Source: Paludibacteraceae bacterium (lineage in GTDB: Bacteria; Bacteroidota; Bacteroidia; Bacteroidales; Paludibacteraceae). Taken from it: a stretch of 40,092 bases of DNA. Positions 1 through 7,026 of this stretch are shown in pieces (within the stretch, counting starts at the first letter, position 1; each line of letters opens with the position of its first letter). The notes under the pieces were generated by a model, which had not been told where the DNA came from, made no database searches, and saw only the letters and a list, made by a program, of their open reading frames with translations. The stretch is from assembly GCA_024399835.1 (NCBI GenBank), contig JAKSNK010000015.1, positions 1 through 40,092 on the forward strand. Reading direction: 5' to 3'. The position numbers were made by a program, and so were the translations under genes.

Positions 1-609
1 GCCGACATGATTATAGACGAAGTGCAGAAAAACGACGGTTGGGGTGCCAACATAACCATCTCGGATGAAAGAGACTGCCTGCTGGACACCGGGGGAGGCG
101 TGAAAAAAGTGGTCAACGGTGTTTCCGAGCACTCCAATAAGGGCACGATGGACGGAGAGCCATTGCTGGTGTGCAATGTAGATATATTGAGCAATATTCA
201 CATTACCGATGTTCTGACCGCCGCATCGTCTCTAAAAGACGAGCAGGGCGGACTATTGGTCGTTAGCGACCGACCGACACAACGGTATTTATGTTTTGAC
301 GATTCCAACCGGCTGTGCGGATGGACCAATACAGCCACCGGCGAAGTGCGCGGGACAGACGGTCGCCACTTGGCATACAGCGGAATGGCTGTTCTCAAGC
401 CAAGTTTATTCCCCTATTTCGAAGAAGTGGCACTTGACAAGGGCGACAAGTTCAGTTTGATAGATGTCTATCTACAAACCGTCAGCCGTTCATCAGGCGC
501 GTTATATGCCTATACTCCAAGCGAATACAAGATGATGGATGTCGGCAAAATAGACCAAATTGAGCAAGCCGAACGGTTTGCCCAATCCATGTGTACTATA
601 TCTCAATAA
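1..609 (+). CDS. Sugar-phosphate nucleotidyltransferase, 5'-truncated
   Basis: The frame is open from the first base (Ala-Asp before the first Met at base 7), and the protein lacks the N-terminal nucleotide-binding loop (usually GxGTRLxPLT), so the true start lies outside the window. What remains looks like the body of a NTP_transferase enzyme of the MurNAc-1-phosphate uridylyltransferase / mannose-1-phosphate guanylyltransferase type. It has an ISDE..LLDTGGGVKK segment, which contacts the substrate in this family. It also has LLVCNVDILSN, with the metal-binding Asp at the end of a hydrophobic strand. The C-terminal part, YTPSEYKMMDVGKIDQI, is also typical. The enzyme would join a sugar-1-phosphate to a nucleotide in cell-wall or sugar metabolism; the substrate cannot be read from sequence. 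It is convergent with gltX, leaving 9 bp between them. Confidence 0.8.
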   Translation, partial: ADMIIDEVQKNDGWGANITISDERDCLLDTGGGVKKVVNGVSEHSNKGTMDGEPLLVCNVDILSNIHITDVLTAASSLKDEQGGLLVVSDRPTQRYLCFDDSNRLCGWTNTATGEVRGTDGRHLAYSGMAVLKPSLFPYFEEVALDKGDKFSLIDVYLQTVSRSSGALYAYTPSEYKMMDVGKIDQIEQAERFAQSMCTISQ

Positions 610-618
610 GAGAATAAA

Positions 619-2196
619 TTAGTGCAATTTCTCAAGTGCCACGCGGACACGGCGAAGCGTTTCCTGCTTGCCTAATATGTCCGTAATAGCCCAGATATGC
701 GGACCACGAGCAGCACCAACAAGGCAGATACGGAACGCATTCATAACTACCCCTACCCCATATTCTTTAGAAGCAATCCAATTCATGACAAGGGTGTTGA
801 GCACACCTTCTTCCGCCGTCTTGCCTTCAGGAGTGAGCCAATCTTTGTCATCTACACTTTCAAGCAAAGCAAGTAATTCGGTCATGTGGCGAGGCGAGTC
901 CTCTTTCCAGCGCTTAGCCAACGATTTCTCGTCGTACTCGGCAGGTGCTACAAAGAAGAAATTCGCTTGTTCCCACAATTCAGAAACGAAATTGACACGG
1001 TCTTTGACCAAGCCAATGACTTGCTCAACGATGGCTTCTACTCCCGTTCTACCCCCGTTAAACTCAGGTATATGTTGCTCAAGAACAGGCATAAACAGTT
1101 GTGCCAACTCCTTGTTGGATTTAAGTTGAAGGTACTGGTGGTTAAACCACTTGCCCTTTTCGTAGTCAAACTTAGCGCCTGACTTGCTGACACGGTCCAA
1201 CGAGAACTGCTGAATGAGTTCGTCCATGGTAAACATTTCCTGGTCGCCGGTATTATGCCAACCGAGCAAAGCGAGGAAGTTAATGACTGCTTCAGGGAAA
1301 TAACCGCTCTCACGGTAGCCGCTGGAGACAGTTCCGTCTTTTTGGTTATGGAACTCCAACGGGAAGACCGGGAAGCCGAGACGGTCGCCGTCACGCTTGG
1401 ACAGTTTGCCGTTGCCGTCCGGCTTAAGCAACAGGGGCAAATGTGCGAACTGAGGCATAGTATCCGCCCACCCAAAAGCACGATACAACAAGACATGCAG
1501 AGGAGCAGAAGGCAACCACTCTTCACCACGAATGACATGAGTAACCTCCATCAGGTGGTCATCCACGATATTGGCAAGGTGGTAAGTAGGCAGGTCGTCT
1601 GCGGACTTGTACAGCACTTTGTCATCCAAAATAGAACTATTGATAGTCACATCACCACGAATGAGGTCATGCACGGTAATATCTTCGTTCGGCTCAATGA
1701 GAAAACGCACCACATACTTCTCGCCGGCAGCGATACGCTTGCGCGCCTCGTCCATGCCAATCACGAGCGAGTTGTCCATCTCCATGCGTGTACGCGCATC
1801 GTATTGGAAATTAGGTATTTGCGCACGCTTTGCCTCCAATTGTTCCGGCGTATCAAAAGCATAGTAGGCATGATTGGAATTGATGAGTTGATCCACATAT
1901 TGGTGATAGATCTCACGCCGTTCGGACTGGCGGTAGGGACCGTGAGGACCTTTGCCGTCAGGAGATTCAAGGCATATTCCTTCGTCAATCTGAATGCCGA
2001 GCCAATGCAATGCCTCAATGATGTATTGCTCTGCCCCCGGTACGAAACGAGTGGAGTCGGTATCCTCGATACGCAACAACATAGTACCCCCGTTCTGGCG
2101 AGCAAAAAGGTAATTATACAAGGCAGTACGCACACCGCCGATATGAAGTGCTCCCGTAGGAGAAGGAGCAAAACGAACGCAGACTTTACGAGCCAT
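619..2196 (-). CDS. gltX: Glutamate--tRNA ligase
   Basis: Cytoplasmic class I aminoacyl-tRNA synthetase that charges tRNA(Glu) with glutamate. The class I signature is near the N terminus ([12 protein letters not shown], residues 10-21), and the KMSKS-type loop is LSKRDG at about residues 265-270. The RIEDTD segment that binds the substrate is also present. The 525-residue length is normal. The frame is open for nine codons upstream, but the Met at 2196 starting [15 protein letters not shown] matches the usual start of the family. It also sits about 25 bp below a good promoter (2221-2252), so it is preferred. The next gene, lpdA, is divergent. The long antisense reading frames over this gene are shadows. 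Confidence 0.97.
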   Translation of the reverse strand: MARKVCVRFAPSPTGALHIGGVRTALYNYLFARQNGGTMLLRIEDTDSTRFVPGAEQYIIEALHWLGIQIDEGICLESPDGKGPHGPYRQSERREIYHQYVDQLINSNHAYYAFDTPEQLEAKRAQIPNFQYDARTRMEMDNSLVIGMDEARKRIAAGEKYVVRFLIEPNEDITVHDLIRGDVTINSSILDDKVLYKSADDLPTYHLANIVDDHLMEVTHVIRGEEWLPSAPLHVLLYRAFGWADTMPQFAHLPLLLKPDGNGKLSKRDGDRLGFPVFPLEFHNQKDGTVSSGYRESGYFPEAVINFLALLGWHNTGDQEMFTMDELIQQFSLDRVSKSGAKFDYEKGKWFNHQYLQLKSNKELAQLFMPVLEQHIPEFNGGRTGVEAIVEQVIGLVKDRVNFVSELWEQANFFFVAPAEYDEKSLAKRWKEDSPRHMTELLALLESVDDKDWLTPEGKTAEEGVLNTLVMNWIASKEYGVGVVMNAFRICLVGAARGPHIWAITDILGKQETLRRVRVALEKLH

Positions 2197-2220
2197 AATA
2201 ACGCATTTTAAATAGTGGCG

Positions 2221-2252
2221 CAAAGGTACAAAAAAATCGCGAAATATGCAAA
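2221..2252 (-). promoter_or_regulatory. Promoter of gltX (Bacteroidetes primary sigma type)
   Basis: On the minus strand the -7 element TACCTTTG lies at 2228-2221 and the -33 element TTTG at 2252-2249, with a 20-bp spacer. This matches the TTTG / TAnnTTTG pattern known for the Bacteroidetes housekeeping sigma factor. It stands back to back with the lpdA promoter; the two -33 elements are only 4 bp apart. Confidence 0.8.
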
Positions 2253-2256
2253 TTTA

Positions 2257-2288
2257 TTTGCAAAATTCCCTAAAAAGCAGTATCTTTG
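2257..2288 (+). promoter_or_regulatory. Promoter of lpdA-rlmD
   Basis: TTTG at 2257-2260 and TATCTTTG at 2281-2288, separated by 20 bp. The predicted transcript starts near 2294, leaving a leader of about 60 nt before lpdA. The leader contains an out-of-frame ATG near 2310 with no sign of being a gene. Confidence 0.8.
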
Positions 2289-2354
2289 TAGTCGCAAAAA
2301 GGGCAAACATGAGTTTGTCCATTCAAACCATCAAGAACTCGTTTTATAAAAGCT

Positions 2355-3677
2355 ATGCAATATTTTTTAGCAATCATCGGTGGCGGTCCTGCCGGCTACA
2401 CAGCCGCAGCCAAAGCCAGTCAAGCCGGCAAACAAGTGGTGTTATTTGAGCAAAACGCCTTAGGCGGGACTTGCCTCAATGTAGGTTGTATCCCCACCAA
2501 GACCCTATTATACAGCGCCAAGCAGTATTGGAACGCTACGCATGCAGACAAGTATGGTGTGAAAGCAGAGCAAGTGAGTTTTGACTATGCCAAAATGGTA
2601 CAACGCAAGCAGAAAGTGGTTCGCAAGTTGGTTGCCGGCATACGCATGAAACTGAACAACGACTGCTGCACAGTAGTGAACGGAGCCGCTTCGGTAGTCA
2701 GCAGGACGGATGAAAAAGTGGTGATTGAATGCAACGGCGAACAATACACAGCCGACAATCTGATGATTTGTACCGGTTCCGTCAATTTTATGCCACCCAT
2801 TGCAGGCATACAGGATAATCCTAATGTATGGGACTCAACCGATGCGTTGGCTGCCACAACATTGCCGGAAAGCATAGTGATAGTAGGCGGTGGCGTAATC
2901 GGCATGGAGTTTGCCACACTATATCACGAATTAGGAGTGCCCGTGACCGTAATAGAAGCAATGCCACACATATTGCCGAATTTAGATCAAGAAATAGTCC
3001 AATTATTACGCGATAAATACGAAAAAGAAGGCATACGCATTTTGACCGATACCAAAGTAACGGAGATTGCCGGCAACCGTGTTATTACCGACAACGGCGA
3101 GGTTGAGACCGACAAGATTCTGGTTTGCGTAGGTCGCCGTCCTAACATGCAGGGATTAGAGCAACTGACCGATTTGAAATGTGAACGCGGCATAGTAGTA
3201 GATGATTTTATGCGCACCAATCTGCCCAATGTCTATGCCTGTGGCGATGTGACGGGCAAACTGATGTTGGCACATGTAGCAAGTCGGCAAGCCGAAGTGG
3301 CTGTAGGACGAATGCTCAAGCAAATTCCTCTACAACGGATTGATTACAAAGCCATTCCAAGTGTCGTATATACGAATCCCGAGATTGCGTGTGTAGGCAT
3401 AACGGACGAGCAGGAGGACTACGAGGTGCGTAAACTGCCGATGAGTTTCAGCGGTCGGTTTGTAGCAGAGAACGAAGGCGAAAACGGGCTGTGCAAGATG
3501 GTGATAGACAGAAAGAAACAAATCGTATTGGGCGTGCATCTGATAGGCAATCCGTGTTCGGAGTTTATCGCCGCCGCCTCGTTTGCCGTCAGAATGGGTT
3601 ATACCATGCCCGAGTTCCAACAGGTGGTCTTCCCCCACCCGACCGTAAGCGAGATATTGAAAGAAATGACAGAATAA
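2355..3677 (+). CDS. lpdA: Dihydrolipoyl dehydrogenase
   Basis: FAD flavoprotein that reoxidises dihydrolipoamide with NAD+, the E3 component of 2-oxoacid dehydrogenase or glycine cleavage complexes. An N-terminal FAD-binding GGGPAG motif is at residues 9-14. The redox-active disulfide is CLNVGC (C40, C45). A second dinucleotide fold, VIVGGGVIGMEFA, lies near residues 174-186, and NVYACGDV is the second FAD contact. The C-terminal HPTVSE carries the active-site His-Glu pair (H428, E433). At 440 residues it is slightly short for the family but complete. No E1/E2 genes are nearby, so the complex it serves is not shown. The rRNA methyltransferase gene follows after 22 bp and is probably co-transcribed. 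Confidence 0.93.
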   Translation: MQYFLAIIGGGPAGYTAAAKASQAGKQVVLFEQNALGGTCLNVGCIPTKTLLYSAKQYWNATHADKYGVKAEQVSFDYAKMVQRKQKVVRKLVAGIRMKLNNDCCTVVNGAASVVSRTDEKVVIECNGEQYTADNLMICTGSVNFMPPIAGIQDNPNVWDSTDALAATTLPESIVIVGGGVIGMEFATLYHELGVPVTVIEAMPHILPNLDQEIVQLLRDKYEKEGIRILTDTKVTEIAGNRVITDNGEVETDKILVCVGRRPNMQGLEQLTDLKCERGIVVDDFMRTNLPNVYACGDVTGKLMLAHVASRQAEVAVGRMLKQIPLQRIDYKAIPSVVYTNPEIACVGITDEQEDYEVRKLPMSFSGRFVAENEGENGLCKMVIDRKKQIVLGVHLIGNPCSEFIAAASFAVRMGYTMPEFQQVVFPHPTVSEILKEMTE

Positions 3678-3699
3678 CAACCAATAAGGACCAACTATT

Positions 3700-5157
3700 A
3701 TGGGACGGAGGAATTTACCTATTTTAGAAGATATTGAAATAACCGGTATTGCTGCCGAAGGGAAAGCGCTGGCACGCGTTGACGATATTGTATGTTTTGT
3801 ACCCTATTGCGTGCCGGGAGATATTGTCGATTTGCAAGTTACCAAGAAAAAGCACTCCTTTATGGAGGCACGCGTGCTACGATACAAGAAACTAAGTTCA
3901 ACGCGGTGCGAAGCCGTATGCCAACATTACGGTCTGTGCGGCGGTTGCAAATGGCAAATCCTCCCCTACGAAGAACAACTGCGCTGGAAACAACGACAAG
4001 TAGAAGACAATCTGACACGCATCGGCAAAATAGAATTGCCACCAATCAGTCCTATTCTCGGCAGTAAAAAGATTTATGAATACCGCAACAAACTCGAATT
4101 CGCCTTCGCCGACCACAAATGGCTGACAACCGAACAAATGAAAAGCGGTATTCCATTCGAACCCGGAGTAGGTTTTCATATTCCCAACAATTTTGACAAA
4201 GTGCTGCAAATAGACACTTGTCACCTGATGGAAGGATTACAAAACGATATTCGCAACGGAGTATATGCCTTTGCGAGAGAGCATGGCATGACTTTCTATA
4301 ACGAGCATTCGCATACAGGTATGTTGCGCAATCTCATGATTCGCAACAATAACGAGGGCGAATGGATGGTAGTGGTTGTATTCGGCGAACCGATGGACGA
4401 AAACGCACGAGGACTGATGGAGTATTTGCACCAAAGTTTTGATGCCATTATTTGCCTGATGTACTGTGTCAATCAAAAAATGAACGACACGATAAGCGAC
4501 CAGGACATACTGCTCTATGCAGGGCAAGACCACATTATGGAAAAGATGGAAGATTTGCAGTTCAAAGTAGGTCCGAAGTCCTTCTATCAGACCAATACCG
4601 ACCAGGCATACGAGTTGTATTCGGTAGTTCGTAAGTTTGCCAACTGCGAAATACAAGACGGGCAAACCGTAAACGGCACATGGTCACACGGCAAATGTAT
4701 TTATGACCTCTATACAGGCACAGGCACAATTGCCAATTTCGTAGCCCGTCAAGCACAGAAAGTAGTCGGTATCGAATATGTGCCTGAGGCAATCGAAGAT
4801 GCCAAAGTAAATGCTCAATTGAACCAATTGGACAACACGGAGTTCTTTGCCGGCGACATGAAGGATGTTCTGAATGCCGATTTTATCGCCACACACGGTC
4901 AGCCGGATGTCATCATTACCGACCCTCCTCGCGCGGGCATGCACGAAGATGTAATTAAGGTCATATTGGAAGCCGCGCCCCAACGCATCGTTTATGTCAG
5001 TTGCAATCCTGCCACACAAGCACGCGATTTGGCACTATTGGACAGCAATTATAAAGTAATCGCCGTCCAACCGGTTGACATGTTCCCTCATACGCAACAT
5101 GTGGAGAATGTGGTGTTGATGGAGAATAGGAGAATCGGGGAATCGGGGAGTTGGTGA
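3700..5157 (+). CDS. rlmD: 23S rRNA (uracil-5-)-methyltransferase, RlmD/RumA type
   Basis: SAM-dependent methyltransferase of the TrmA/RlmD family, which makes 5-methyluridine in rRNA. An N-terminal TRAM-like domain (about residues 5-60) is followed by iron-sulfur ligands in CQHYGLCGGC (C74, C80, C83). The SAM-binding loop is DLYTGTGTIANF. The C-terminal catalytic region has DPPRAGM and SCNPATQARDL, where the Cys is the nucleophile. The family includes several uridine positions, so the exact target is inferred. The last ten residues (NRRIGESGSW) are not part of the usual ending: they are encoded by an 8-bp tandem repeat running through the stop codon to 5170. It follows lpdA by 22 bp. Confidence 0.88.
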   Translation: MGRRNLPILEDIEITGIAAEGKALARVDDIVCFVPYCVPGDIVDLQVTKKKHSFMEARVLRYKKLSSTRCEAVCQHYGLCGGCKWQILPYEEQLRWKQRQVEDNLTRIGKIELPPISPILGSKKIYEYRNKLEFAFADHKWLTTEQMKSGIPFEPGVGFHIPNNFDKVLQIDTCHLMEGLQNDIRNGVYAFAREHGMTFYNEHSHTGMLRNLMIRNNNEGEWMVVVVFGEPMDENARGLMEYLHQSFDAIICLMYCVNQKMNDTISDQDILLYAGQDHIMEKMEDLQFKVGPKSFYQTNTDQAYELYSVVRKFANCEIQDGQTVNGTWSHGKCIYDLYTGTGTIANFVARQAQKVVGIEYVPEAIEDAKVNAQLNQLDNTEFFAGDMKDVLNADFIATHGQPDVIITDPPRAGMHEDVIKVILEAAPQRIVYVSCNPATQARDLALLDSNYKVIAVQPVDMFPHTQHVENVVLMENRRIGESGSW

Positions 5158-5170
5158 ATCGGGGAATTGG
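5123..5170 (+). repeat. Octamer tandem repeat covering the rlmD stop codon
   Basis: Six consecutive 8-bp units in perfect phase: AGAATAGG, AGAATCGG, GGAATCGG, GGAGTTGG, TGAATCGG, GGAATTGG. The rlmD stop (TGA, 5155-5157) is inside the fifth unit. The 16-mer GGAGTTGGTGAATCGG at 5147-5162 recurs exactly at 5748-5763 and 34900-34915. Confidence 0.9.
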
Positions 5171-5180
5171 AATAAAAAAA

Positions 5181-5280
5181 GGTGGGCTAACTATATCGCA
5201 CCGCTACAACCTCCTACCCTTGCTTCGGTCAAGACCTGGGGGAATTCAGAGGGAGCTGGTCGTATAGCACCCACCATAGA
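5181..5280 (-). ncRNA. ffs: Signal recognition particle RNA (small bacterial 4.5S type)
   Basis: Read on the minus strand, this is a hairpin RNA of about 95-100 nt. Its ends pair: GGUGGGU near 5275 with GCCCACC at 5187-5181. Near the apex it has CAGGUCUUGACCGAAGCA, which carries the conserved CAGG and AGCA sides of the Ffh-binding symmetric loop. A run of seven T follows the closing helix (5180-5174), so helix plus T-run can act as the terminator. A promoter lies immediately upstream. The RNA pairs with Ffh to target membrane proteins for co-translational insertion. The apical loop differs from the usual GGAA tetraloop. The 5' end is inferred from the promoter and the pairing. Confidence 0.85.
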
Positions 5281-5285
5281 GACTG

Positions 5286-5317
5286 CAAAGGTACAACTTT
5301 TTTTTGAAATACGCAAA
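5286..5317 (-). promoter_or_regulatory. Promoter of the SRP RNA gene
   Basis: On the minus strand, TACCTTTG is at 5293-5286 and TTTG at 5317-5314, with a 20-bp spacer. The start of transcription would be near 5280, a few bases before the first paired base of the RNA. Confidence 0.8.
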
Positions 5318-5366
5318 TATTTTACGAAAAATATCGTTCATTTAATCAAATAATCCCCTTCCGGCA

Positions 5367-6968
5367 ATGCCGGTTTCCCAAAAAACAGGAACACCCGTGA
5401 TTGCAAATTTTGTAAAAAATAGAATTATTTCCCAACTTCCTTTTGTTCCAAACGCCGGACAAGAGGAGGCAATCGAGCAATTGGCATGCTTTCTATCCGA
5501 AAGAACGGAGCGTCCCTGTTTTCTCCTTATGGGTTATGCAGGAACGGGTAAAACGAGTTTGGTAAGTGCTCTCACGAAAGCAATGGTCAACCTGCAAATG
5601 CCGACGGTACTATTAGCGCCTACGGGACGAGCCGCCAAAGTGATGAGCCACTATTCGGGAACGGGCGCATACACTATTCATAAATGTATTTATATGGTGA
5701 ATCGGGTGCCTCCGGGCACACCGATAGAAGGTAAATCGGTAAATCGGGGAGTTGGTGAATCGGCAAATTGGGACTTGCGTTTTAACAAAGACAAGAATGT
5801 CCTTTTCATCGTGGACGAGGCATCCATGATAAGCGAGGATTTGCTGACCGACCTGATTCAATATGTTTATCAGGGCGAGAACTGCCGATTGCTGTTACTT
5901 GGTGACGACGCCCAATTACCCCCCGTAGAATGCGAAAACAGTCCTGCGTTACAAGAGGACAAACTGGCGCGTTACGGTCTGACTATCCACTTGGCATGTT
6001 TGACCGAAGTGGCACGACAAACGGACGGAAGCGGGGTGCTGAAGGATGCAACAAGAGTTCGCTCATGTATAATTCGACCGTCGGTCGACCGTCGGCAAGA
6101 CCACGGAAAACCCATAGAAAACCAACACGACAAAAAACACGAAAATAAATACGATAATCAACAGGGAATCCAGTACGATAATCAGTACGATAATCAACAG
6201 GGGAACCAGCAAGAAAACCAGCAAGGAATTTCACAGGGAAATTCGCAAGGGATATTTGACCTAATCAGTCCATACGAAGATGTGCTATTATTGCCACCCA
6301 ACAAGATGGTGGAAGAGATAGAAAGGAGTTACGACGAGGTGGGAGTGGAAGAGACGCTGATAGTCACCCGTTCGAACAAGCGGACCAACCTCTACAACCA
6401 GGGCGTACGGGCACAACTGCTGTGGAAAGAAGACATTCTGCAAACAGGCGACCGCATCATGGTCAGCAGGAACAACTACTTTTTCTCCCAGCAATACGAG
6501 GGACTGCCATTCCTCGCCAACGGCGACATGATGGAAGTAGTCCGGCTGAGAAACGAGCGCGAACTATACGGCTGCAGATTTGCGGATGCCAGTTTGAAGT
6601 CGCTTGATTACGAATGGGAAATAGATGCGGTAATATGGTTAGACACCCTGCTGGCAGACACCCCCGAAGACAACTACGCCAAACAGCGCGAACTATACAT
6701 GCACATTGCCGAAGACTACCCCGAAATACGCAGCAAAAAAGAACTTAGAGAGAAGATATTCGCCTCTCCCTATTTCAACGCCCTACAAATCCGCTATGCG
6801 TACTCCGTGACCTGTCACAAGGCGCAAGGCGGACAATGGAAGCGCGTCTTTATCGACCCCGGAGCATTAGGCATGGCGGAACAAGTACTGACCACGGAAG
6901 ACTACCGTTGGCTATACACAGCCATCACCCGTGCCACAGAAAAAGTTTATTTACTTAAAAGTAAGTAA
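5367..6968 (+). CDS. RecD-like ATP-dependent DNA helicase/ATPase with repeat-derived insertions
   Basis: Superfamily 1 helicase resembling the AAA/UvrD_C_2 proteins often annotated as exodeoxyribonuclease V alpha-like in Bacteroidetes. Walker A is GYAGTGKT (56-63) and Walker B is VLFIVDEA (145-152). Motif III is LLLLGDDAQLPPV (175-187). The C-terminal UvrD-type motifs are YSVTCHKAQGGQW and LYTAITRATEKVYLL. At 533 residues it is longer than usual for the type. Two segments look added: residues 123-135, encoded by octamer repeats, and residues about 237-296, a Gln/Asn-rich stretch of 4-residue repeats. Both lie in loops and the motifs are intact, so the protein is probably active. The start is uncertain: ATG 5367 sits in a small palindrome (CCGGCAATGCCGG), and GTG 5397 would also fit. 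No clear promoter is visible. Confidence 0.85.
   Translation: MPVSQKTGTPVIANFVKNRIISQLPFVPNAGQEEAIEQLACFLSERTERPCFLLMGYAGTGKTSLVSALTKAMVNLQMPTVLLAPTGRAAKVMSHYSGTGAYTIHKCIYMVNRVPPGTPIEGKSVNRGVGESANWDLRFNKDKNVLFIVDEASMISEDLLTDLIQYVYQGENCRLLLLGDDAQLPPVECENSPALQEDKLARYGLTIHLACLTEVARQTDGSGVLKDATRVRSCIIRPSVDRRQDHGKPIENQHDKKHENKYDNQQGIQYDNQYDNQQGNQQENQQGISQGNSQGIFDLISPYEDVLLLPPNKMVEEIERSYDEVGVEETLIVTRSNKRTNLYNQGVRAQLLWKEDILQTGDRIMVSRNNYFFSQQYEGLPFLANGDMMEVVRLRNERELYGCRFADASLKSLDYEWEIDAVIWLDTLLADTPEDNYAKQRELYMHIAEDYPEIRSKKELREKIFASPYFNALQIRYAYSVTCHKAQGGQWKRVFIDPGALGMAEQVLTTEDYRWLYTAITRATEKVYLLKSK
5732..5771 (+). repeat. Octamer tandem repeat inside the RecD-like gene
   Basis: Five 8-bp units in phase: TAAATCGG twice, GGAGTTGG, TGAATCGG, CAAATTGG. 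They encode the VNRGVGESANW stretch between the first helicase motifs and Walker B. Unit order matches the copy at the end of rlmD, but the reading frame differs. Confidence 0.88.
6075..6096 (+). repeat. Two 11-bp direct repeats in the RecD-like gene
   Basis: CGACCGTCGGT followed directly by CGACCGTCGGC, at the left edge of the Gln/Asn-rich insertion. The inverse complement (ACCGACGGTCG) resembles the 11-bp unit found three times after groEL. Confidence 0.75.
6148..6250 (+). repeat. 12-bp coding minisatellite (YDNQ/QGNQ repeats)
   Basis: TACGATAATCA recurs at 6150, 6174 and 6186, spaced by multiples of 12 bp. Flanking units vary around CAACAGGGAACC. In frame this gives four-residue repeats such as YDNQ, QGIQ, QGNQ, QENQ and QGNS. 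The 12-bp period keeps the reading frame, so the copy number could change without breaking the gene. Confidence 0.85.
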
Positions 6969-6971
6969 ATA

Positions 6972-7003
6972 TTTGCATATATCATTTTTTTTTTGTATCT
7001 TTG
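6972..7003 (+). promoter_or_regulatory. Promoter of the lipoprotein-OmpA-yebC-rsmG run
   Basis: TTTG at 6972-6975 and TATCTTTG at 6996-7003, spacer 20 bp. It starts 4 bp after the stop of the RecD-like gene. The predicted start of transcription near 7009 leaves a short leader and favours ATG 7027 over GTG 7018 for the next gene. Confidence 0.8.
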
Positions 7004-7026
7004 CACGCTAAATTTTTGTGACAGAT

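Noticed and set aside
1255-2211. 318-residue plus-strand reading frame opposite gltX
   Set aside because: It lies wholly antisense to a well-supported gene, has no recognisable domain and its composition follows the complement of gltX codons.
2246-2449. Short reading frame in the lpdA leader (from ATG near 2310)
   Set aside because: It overlaps the lpdA start out of frame and becomes Arg/Ser-rich inside the gene, as expected for a chance frame.
5367-5379. CCGGCAATGCCGG palindrome at the RecD-like start as a regulatory hairpin
   Set aside because: A one-base centre cannot form a stable loop and no second signal supports it, so it is only mentioned as a caution about the start.
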